Assembly: GCF_020080835.1 (NCBI RefSeq)
Contig: NC_058164.1
Coordinates: 16,424,688-16,488,687, forward strand
DNA length: 64,000 bases
From: Cotesia glomerata
Lineage: Eukaryota; Arthropoda; Insecta; Hymenoptera; Braconidae
Direction: 5' to 3'
Shown one piece after another: positions 56,250-64,000 of this stretch. Position numbers and translations under genes: made by a program. The first letter of the stretch is position 1; every line of letters begins with the position of its first letter. The notes beneath the pieces are model-generated. The model made no database searches. It was not told the DNA's origin and saw only the letters and a program-made list of their open reading frames with translations.

Positions 56250-57912
56250 GGTGCCCTTGCAACCTTCAACTCATTCTGGAAACACTCTGAATTCAGAGTC
56301 AGAGTAGAAACAGACTGAATTCAGAGTATTTTTAGAGTGGTTGTGTAACCTTTTTTTAGAGTAAAATCAGAGTGGTTTCAGACTTGATTCAGAGTAGATC
56401 AGAGTGAATTCAGAATGAATCCAGAGTGAATTCAGAATGAATCCAGAGTGAATTCAGAATGAATCCAGAGTGAATTTAGAATGAAACTATTAAATAATCA
56501 GAATAAGCACGAAAATTCTTTAGAGTGAATCAAAAGTATCCTCAAAATAGAACTAGAGTTTTTTCGAAGTGAACCCACAATACTTTTGATTGAGTCTTAC
56601 ACAGATTCATAACATATCTTTAGAGTGTAATTTGTGTGGATGTAAACCAAGTCCTCGATGAATACGTAATTTTTCTGAAATAGAAATTTAGGTAATATGA
56701 TAGTATTTTCTGTATAAAAATTTAGTATCACAATGTTTGTTCGCGATGAACTACTTAACTACAAAATCGATAGATAGATATTATCTCAATTTTTAGATTA
56801 TTTGTATCTTTTTGTTTTAAATTATTTGTTCGTTATAGGTCAACGAGTAATAATTATCTATAAGTTCTATAATTTTCTAACAGATAGAACACAGTTTTTC
56901 GATATCCTGGTTAGACGAGGTTTCTACAGATAAAGCTAAATCAAAACTCCAATCGTTTTATTTATACTCCTAATTATGTATTAAAAACATACATGCATAC
57001 ATACATATTTACAAATGATGTTATCAAATCTATGAATCAATCAGTAATTATAAAAAAAAAAAAAATTGTATCTAATCCCGAAGAGCAAATGAAAATCTCC
57101 ATCAATATGTTGGAATGACTGGTTTTGAAAAATGTCATACTAAGGGGTTTTTTTTTTCTAATAATTTCGAGATTTTTCAATCAGTCGATTTTGTACTGCC
57201 AACAATACTTTTCGATCTTTAAGATAATGTTTAAAATTACCCAAAAAAATGCAATTTAGAAAGTGAAAAATTGGAACCACAAATTTTTAAAACCGCATTT
57301 ATACCGAGACATAATATTTCAAGAGCTCAAATTAAGTAGGGAATTGCAGGACCCTCCGTTGTATGAGATGGTTATCTCATTGAAAAAGTGAATACTTTTT
57401 ATTTTTTAAATAAATATACGAAATTTTACCGTTAATTTTCCAAAGAACCATAAATTCTACTTCGAATTTATGACAAGAGTAGAGAAAATATTTTTTCTTT
57501 TCATACAATCGTTAAAATAGAGCAAAAATAATATTTAAGCGTTCACTAGTCTCATTTTAGAATAAGCCGAAATTTCGTCTAGATTCACTGTAACAATATT
57601 TTGGATTCACGCTGGTGTAACTCCGAAAAAACTATGCATCTATCCATAAAATATCATAAATTTATTCTGAATCGATTTATAATTTACTCTGACTTCACTC
57701 TGAAAACAATTCGGAGTAACCTGCCTAAATTTTATGGTTTCACTAAAAAAACTATGAAAATACTATGAATTCGTTCTGATTTAACTTCAAAAATATTCTG
57801 AAAAAAGGAAACAATTTAACTCTGAAATTACTCAAGAATCATCGAGGTTACAGAATAATTTCTAAATAATTCCAGAGTGTTTTCAGAATGATTGTAAAAC
57901 CGCAAGGGTGTT
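56250..57912. mobile_element. 1.66-kb TIR element with AATTCAGAGTG subrepeats
   Basis: Left GTGCCCTTGCAACC and right end (inverse of ACACCCTTGCGGTTTTAC) are followed inward by CATTCTGGAAACACTCTG and its relative CATTCTGAAAACACTCTG, so imperfect TIRs of about 36 bp. The left part has a tandem array of AGAGTGAATTCAGAATGAAT (56385-56475); the right part carries related ATTCTGA words in inverse orientation. No transposase frame. Target duplication not resolved. Confidence 0.6.
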
Positions 57913-58250
57913 AATTAAATATATAAAATAAATCCTAAGTGTTATAGGAGTTGGTACTAAAAATGCTGAAAGCAACTTTTTAAATTAAATAATGCTGTGA
58001 AGCGGGAAAGAATGGGAGTTACGAATTTTTTATTACGTGAAGCGTTCCAACATTCACGTAACAAGGATATTGGGGTAGTAAAAAAAAAAAAAATTAAATA
58101 CTATTAAAAAAAAAATAAAATCTGCTGACGTCTATCGAAACGGCTCTTGAGCGTCAAGTTCCATAACTAATTTGATAAAAAATACAATTTTTTAAAGAAC
58201 TGATTTTTTAAACTTTTAAATATTAAATCGCATAAACTTTTTTTTCAGTC

Positions 58251-58470
58251 CTCCGGCCAGAAAGCGTCAACTTTTGGGCCGCTGCGCTAAACGAAGTTGC
58301 CGCTTTCTGGCTACGTCGAACAGAAAAATAGTATACACACCTTGGCCAGTAAGTAAATAAGAATGCCTCAGATCACATTTTTGTCGACCTCGGTTTCGCC
58401 TCGGCCGACAATTTCATGTGATCTGAGACATTTCTTATTTTACTGGCCTAGGTAGGTAATCTACTATTTT
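58251..58470 (+). repeat. Double-hairpin repeat, copy B
   Basis: Hairpin 2 comes first: GGCCAGAAAGCGTCAACTT pairs with AAGTTGCCGCTTTCTGGC around GCTGCGCTAAACG. Hairpin 1 follows: GGCCAGTA...CTCAGATCACAT pairs with ATGTGATCTGAG...TACTGGCC, with a third small hairpin TGTCG...CGACA in the loop. It is homologous to 38574-38765 in inverse orientation. Confidence 0.75.
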
Positions 58471-58848
58471 TTTAGTAAATTAAATTGGAAAAATAAATAA
58501 TTATGCCTATAATAATGGGATCCGTCAGTTTTTTAACTCGTCAATAATCGGTGCACCTGGGTGATCGATTTGCATAATTCAAATTAATTATTGAAATCAA
58601 TTAATTGACATTAAAAAAGTTAATTTGATAAGTAAAAATCCGATTCAAGGCAGTGTTTAAAAAAACTTCAATAATATTAATTTTTAATATGGTAAAAAAA
58701 GAAAAATTTTAACCATGTCTCTTATAGCGTCAATAATAGGGGCTTTCACCTTATACGATTATTTTAAGTCACATTTTTAATGCAATATTTTTTTTATTTA
58801 AAAATGAAGACAATCGGAATTGCATGAATATAATACACAATTAAAAAT

Positions 58849-59395
58849 TTAGCAATCAATATAATTAAGTTTTTCTTTTACTTTTACATATAAATCAACA
58901 ATTTTTTTTTTTTTTTCTCTAAGGAAAGAACACATTTTTTTTTCTTTCACAAATTTTTTTGATAAAGTTGCAAGATGATTAAGAGTAATATCTTTACTGT
59001 TGACGTTTTTTATTTTGCTTATTGAATCATGCTGCTTTGCGGATAATATTTTCAATGGTATTAAAATGCGTTCATCGCTGTTTACTTTTTTTGCAATAAT
59101 AAAAGTTTGTATATTTTCATTCCTTTTTTGTTTTTTCGAAGTCGAATCCAAATCATTGTCTTGTAGATTTCTTTTTAATGTTATTGGTGTATTTGTCGTT
59201 GTTAATGTTACTGTCGTCGAAGTCGTTGAACTCACAGTGATAGTTTGCATTGTTGAATTTGTTTCTTCATTTTCCAAAAATTCTTGACCTACGATAAATA
59301 AAATATTTCGAAGATGATTATGAAGACAATAATATTTATTGAAAAAGTTAATTGTTCGCCAGTCAAAATGGAAGTAGATTTTGTACATGAAGTAC

Positions 59396-59482
<87 letters not shown>

Positions 59483-60415
59483 TATATAGATATATTATTA
59501 ATGAAAAAAGTGGTTAGAAATTATAAATGCCATCGTCATAAGTCGCGTTATTATGTGTATATATATAAATAATTGACCAAAGCAATAGTTATAGTTCTAT
59601 GAAATGTAAAAAAAAATTATTTTAACCTGAATAATTTTCATTAAAACATTCAATGCTCCAATTTTCATCAATCCAATCTTTTAAATGTTCAGCTTGACAT
59701 TTTAAGTATTCGGAATTTTTTAAAAAATCATTATTTGTCATTATTTGTCAGCTCTTGTTTAATTTCTTTAAATAGAAGTAATATTTGTAGAATTATTGTT
59801 ACTTAAATGCTTTAATGCTAACTATAATTAAGGAAATTTATTAAAATTTTTGAGTAATTTAGTCATCAGAAATATTTAGTTACTTTTAAAGATATAGTGA
59901 TGAAGTTGATGGTATTTGGGAATGGGCATTGTAAAATATTTAAAATAAGATTAAACAATATTAATCCTAAATCATCAGCGATAGCATTCATTTTTGTAAT
60001 TGATTCGGCTAAAAAAAACATTAATCCATGGCATTCTTTTTCCAATTGCAATGGCCGGTTAGCTGTCTTAATACATATTTCATATAAATCAACAACTTTT
60101 TCGTAACACCTGTAAATAATAATTTAATTCCTCATTAAAATGTTATTTTAACGCATTACATTGTGTAAAATAAATACTTTTAAAAAATTTCATTTAAAAT
60201 TAATCGTAAGATTACTGTTAAACTATATCTATGTAAATATTAAAATGTTTTTAAATAATATATTTTTTAGAGTAGAAAAAATATTTGGAAGAATTATACC
60301 ATAATAAAAATTGTTCTCTGAACTCCACTTGACAGAAATTCGATAATTTTCTCATAATTTCAATGTCACTAATTAATTGAATGCCACTTGTTCGATAATT
60401 TGGATCGATAATGCT
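58849..60415 (-). CDS. Unrecognised spliced minus-strand exons
   Basis: I do not recognise the protein. Exons a (60415-60300) and b (60109-59884) join in phase through a Trp codon and encode a helical segment with L-E-K-E-C-H-G-L-M-F-F-L-A-E-S-I; helical repeats of importin or HEAT type are possible but unproven. Exons c (about 59765-59627; D-W-I-D-E-N-W-S-I-E) and d (59288-58849) also join in phase; d is Thr/Ser-rich, then Lys-rich, ending L-N-Y-I-D-C. Between b and c the frame does not continue, and c contains an exact tandem 10-bp duplication (ATTATTTGTC type, 59730-59750) that shifts the frame. So either two genes, a wrong exon border, or a damaged gene. It begins 56 bp after the stop of the MULE-domain gene, same strand. 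Confidence 0.4.
59395..59480. repeat. (TA)n microsatellite
   Basis: Long TA run between exons c and d of the minus-strand locus. Confidence 0.93.
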
Positions 60416-60470
60416 CTAAGAATTTAAAAAATTTATATTTTGTTTGTCCACTAAAATGTTCGTTAATAAT

Positions 60471-60917
60471 TTAAAAACAATTTTTTACTTTCTCAATTAT
60501 TTTTTTAATATCTTCAAAACAATAATTATTGATCAACGAATTTCTCTCTGTGGTTGGTGAAGGTGTTGGTATTGGTAATGTTGGTGCTAGTGCTGATTGT
60601 GCGATTGCTGATCGAGATGTTCCTGCTGGTGATATTGTAGTTGTTGCTGCTGCTGGTGCTGATCGTGCTAGTGATGATCTTGATGTTGTTTGTGCTGATG
60701 GTGACTGTGCTGGCTGTGATGATGTTGTTGTTGCTGCTGCTGGTGCGAATCGGGTTAGTGATGATCTTGATGTTGTTTGTGCTGATGGTAACGGTGCTGG
60801 CTGTGATGATGTTGTTGGTGCTGGTAATATTGTTGTTGTTGCTGCTGCTGGTGCTGATCGTGCTAGTGATGACCTTGATGTTGTTTGTGCTGGTGGTGAC
60901 GGTGCTGGTCGTGATGC

Positions 60918-60972
<55 letters not shown>

Positions 60973-63900
60973 ATTGGTTCAATTAATGGTAGAGGATTTT
61001 TAATTTTCTTTATGTGGGAGCCTTTAACGTCTTTATTTTTATTTCTCAACGATAATGTAGGGTTGCATGATTTATTGAGCTTTTTGTTTTTAACTGCTTC
61101 AATTGATTTTTTTATTTCGTCTAAATACATTTTATTTTGCTCGATTTTGTTTTCCCTTACAATTATTTCTAATTCTGATAGGTCAACAGTATCAAGTGGT
61201 GTGTCTAACAACGTTGGGTTGCGAAGGGTGGTATTTTTTACCGTAATGAATAGTTCTTCAAAGCTTCTCGGAAAAGACTTTAAAAATTCTTCAACTGTAA
61301 TAAGGTTTTGCTCCAATTGGCGTTGCATACTTTTTATGTACATTATTCTGTCGATGGTTCCTTTGGGAGTATTCCTTTTTGGTTTCACATTATTCTGCAA
61401 TCTTTTAAAATTTAGTTCTTCTTTCAATAAAACTTTGTCAATACCGTCTGGAACAATTTAACAATAGGATATAAAAATTTTTAAAAATCAACAATTATAT
61501 AGTTGATAAAATATACTGGTAAAAGAGGTATCTATATTTGTTCATCAAGTTAGTAAGTAATTATAGTTATTTAATTGATAAATTTACTTTTTACGCTATA
61601 AGTTATTACAATGAAATTATCATTTAACCTATTAATGTCCAAATGTCAGGATGTTCCTGACCTATTATGTGATTACTGTAGCGATTGAAACTTTCTGAAC
61701 CATCATTAGTATTAGTCGGAGCATTAAAAACACTAACTTTCTCAGCATTAGACAACCAAGTGTCTTTAAAATAATCGAAGTAAATAAGTATATTTAAATC
61801 TACTTGCTTTACATTATTTATTTCTTTGCTGATAATTTTTTCTGCTTCGGGAAACAATGAAGGTGGCAACAGAGGCACATTCATCATTAGGGACAAAATG
61901 TACTGGGGAGTTTTTAATTTATAAGAAACCCAGTTCCTAATTAGAGCCTACAATTAAAATAGCATCGAAGGAGGTAAAATAGTTAAAATGTTTTTAGTAC
62001 TTTAATCTTACAATTTTTTTTTTTACGATCATACTCACATGAACAAAATGAAAGTAGCACCCATACATTTTAGCACCTTTAAAATTAATCCTTAAGGATT
62101 TAGATGATGCTTTTTCGTAATCAGTCATAATGTTCAGTGGTTTATTCTCTAAGGTAGGAAACTTATTAATTAGCCAAGAAAAAACAGCATTGTACATTTC
62201 CGTGTCCCTGTTTTCCATCAATACCATGAGTCCAGCAATATACTAAAAAATATATACATTTATATCAATATTCATAACTTTTTCGTTTATTCCTAATAAA
62301 AAAATTTTACTCTGTAAAAAATTATAATTATAATTAATTGTTAAAAAAAATTGCTAGAATTATTACCGTATTGTTCGTTTTAAAATGAATGGAGTAAATT
62401 TGCTCCATTTTCGGTTTCCGTGCTGTTCTCTGAAACATTTTTTTATTAAATAAAAAGTTAATACATATATTTTTTTTTTTAATAAAAAATAAACAACGGC
62501 CAAATTTAGTATATATTTATAAACTTTTCTTTCTTTAATAAACTTCTCCTGTAAAAATTTGATCATAAATTCATTAAATAGCTTACGGAAATCGTTCCAT
62601 CCATGAACAGATTGTCGCTTTCGCTTACACCAGTTAAAAGATCATCAGTTGTAAAGATAAGCGCTGTTTTTCCATGAGCCGACTTGACTTCTCCTTGCAT
62701 GCAAGTTGAATTTGTTAAAGAAGTACCTAACTCGGCCATGGTATCAGGAATTTTAGGTCTGCTGAGACTTCTCTTCCTACTTAGAGTACTTCTTACTGAT
62801 TCATAATTATGATTTTTTGCAACGTCGGGATTTCTGATGAAATGATAAAATAGAATTAAGTAATAAATAATTTTGAAATTGGAAGAAGTGGTTATACAGA
62901 TACGTATAACTCAACTTTTTGCGCGGGTTATTTTTAATTAAGTTTCTATAAAAATCAGGTGAAATATTTACTTTTTTTTTTAATTTAAGAAAAATTTTAT
63001 GTGTAATTACCTTGAAAAAACATCATCAAAGATATCTATCAATTTCTCCACGGAAAAAAGTAAACTGTAATATTCACTCGGATTCCGGTTAGTTTTTATA
63101 ATTTCAAACAGTAAAGCGGACATCGGGGTGGCAAAAATGTAAATATTACAGAACTTAATGTAGAAAGTATAAAAGCCACAGTTTATAATTTAATATCCAA
63201 AATAAGTGATTAGTAGTTTTCACTATAGTAAATAACGACTCTTTCATCTTTAAAAATTACAGTTTCAAACAGTAAAAAATGCCATTTCAATAAATAGTCC
63301 ATATTATGAAGAGAAGGGGAACTTAGATGAAAGAGAAAGGGGTCTCACTCTGGGAGAATTTAACATTTCAAACAGTAAAAATTATACTTTCAAAATATAC
63401 ATTTTACCAGTCTAAGCAAGTCAATAATTACAGTTTGACTTTTAGCGTTGCGTTTAAAATTTACCATTTTACTTTGTAAATATTGACGTTGCTTGTATTA
63501 AAAATTTACTAACTTTATTTTATACTTTTTACATATCATAACATCATTTTTTAGGTACGAAATGATAAATATTAAAGTCTGAATTCTTAATTATTATACT
63601 TTAACATTTTAGACATTTACCTAGCGAATATTACTGTTTGAAATAGTATTTTCTTCCATGTAAAGAGTAAATTATAACGTTTAAATTGTAAATATTACGA
63701 TGTGAATAGTAAAATTACGATTTTACTGTTTGAAATGATAATTTTTAGCAGTTGATCATTACTTATTATAAATCGACTGTTATTTATTACAGTTTACTTT
63801 TTTCCGTGTCGTTTGTTGTTTCCGCTTCTTCAATCATAACATTTCTCATGGCTCTCCAAACATCCGCATCTTCTTCCGGAAAATCATTGTGAATATTTTT

Positions 63901-64000
63901 TATAAAAAAATCTACGTTTTCTTGTAATTCCGAAAAATCTTCAATGCAATCGATTTCCGACAAAAAGTGAAGTGTCGCTTTGCAGCCGCTTTTCCTATAA
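60471..64000 (-). CDS. MULE transposase-domain gene, 5' end outside window
   Basis: Coding exons, minus strand: 64000-63809 (runs off the window), resuming at 63048-63011 after a MITE, then 62833-62587, 62429-62367, 62242-62039, 61947-61629 and 61447-60471. All junction phases agree and splice sites are canonical. Start of view: Y-R-K-S-G-C-K-A-T-L-H-F, like the end of a FLYWCH-type zinc module. Catalytic positions of the Mutator-like domain: D in F-M-D-G-T, D in M-T-D-Y-E-K-A followed by G-C-Y-F-H, and E in T-N-D-G-S-E-S-F-N-R, then H-P-D-I-W. The last exon is Thr/Ser/Pro/Ala-rich with a Thr run and about three 27-residue repeats, ending V-K-N-C-F. It is a MULE transposon gene or a domesticated derivative; no TIRs were found. 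Confidence 0.85.
60918..60972 (+). repeat. (TTG)n microsatellite encoding a poly-Thr tract
   Basis: On the minus strand (ACA)n codes for about 20 Thr in the last exon of the MULE-domain gene. Flanking GCTGCTGGTGCTGATCG-type units recur at 60650, 60740 and 60845. Confidence 0.9.
62434..62586 (-). other. Intron of MULE-domain gene, open by chance
   Basis: An intron with donor GTAAGC and acceptor TTTCAG lies between the M-D-G-T exon and R-T-A-R-K-P-K. The frame across it is open, but conserved-domain spacing supports splicing. Confidence 0.6.
63049..63808. mobile_element. 760-bp MITE inserted in a coding exon
   Basis: The ends CACGGAAAAAAGTAAACTGT and exact inverse (63808) are flanked by TC on both sides (63047-63048 and 63809-63810). 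Inside, the word TTTCAAACAGTAAAA and variants recur many times on both strands. Removing the element with one TC copy leaves the host exon open in the right phase, so it is a recent insertion into the MULE-domain gene. The terminus resembles the ACACGGAGAAAAA family at 4651, 8683 and 13024. Confidence 0.8.

Noticed and set aside
60529..61461. 310-codon + strand open frame rich in Val, Ala, Asp
   Set aside because: It mirrors the (ACA)n and Thr/Ser/Pro-rich last exon of the minus-strand MULE-domain gene, whose splice phases are consistent.

Overview
The window is AT-rich, intron-containing animal DNA packed with transposons, and it looks like an insect. The reasons are an R1-clade LINE with (AC)n target preference, a Ty3/gypsy element resembling the CsRn1 group, an ant/aphid-type LINE fragment, many TA/AT microsatellites, and a clearly recognisable THOC1 orthologue. 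A parasitoid hymenopteran would fit, but the order cannot be proved from this sequence.

Only one conserved host gene is certain: THOC1 (THO complex subunit 1), + strand, 8 exons between 21109 and 38088, about 650 residues. All exon phases agree and the protein ends in a death-like domain. Its fourth intron is 14.5 kb and holds two head-to-tail, antisense R1-clade LINEs (23291-33555), a fragment of a second LINE family (33880-35155) and a TTAA-flanked element carrying a tRNA-like sequence (35304-36122). A second multi-exon gene, on the minus strand at the right edge (60471-64000 and beyond), encodes a MULE transposase domain with all three acidic catalytic positions. One of its exons is split by a 760-bp MITE. 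Between 58849 and 60415 lie further spliced-looking minus-strand exons of unknown function.

Layout: 1-600 coiled-coil pseudogene; 1683-2150 tandem repeat; 4650-13025 a deep stack of nested MITEs and foldback elements with tRNA-like inserts and a dead 2.5-kb DNA transposon; 17470-19490 a 2-kb near-palindrome with an 8-bp target duplication; 19560-20115 a LINE 3' end; 21109-38088 THOC1; 38574-41190 a double-hairpin repeat and two copies of a GAGCTC-rich repeat, one with a third R1-clade insertion in its (CA)n tract; 41466-51484 a second, larger copy of the DNA transposon, with a gypsy element (44546-50872) inserted in it and a further TIR element inside the gypsy 3' LTR; 51694-58470 minisatellites, a Helitron-type 3' end, a 1.66-kb TIR element and a second double-hairpin repeat; 58849-64000 minus-strand exons.

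The best candidates for something undescribed are: the DNA transposon with 460-bp TIRs present at 8080-10595 and 41466-51484, whose superfamily I cannot name; the paired double-hairpin repeats at 38574 and 58251, which show compensatory stem changes; and MITEs with tRNA-like cores.
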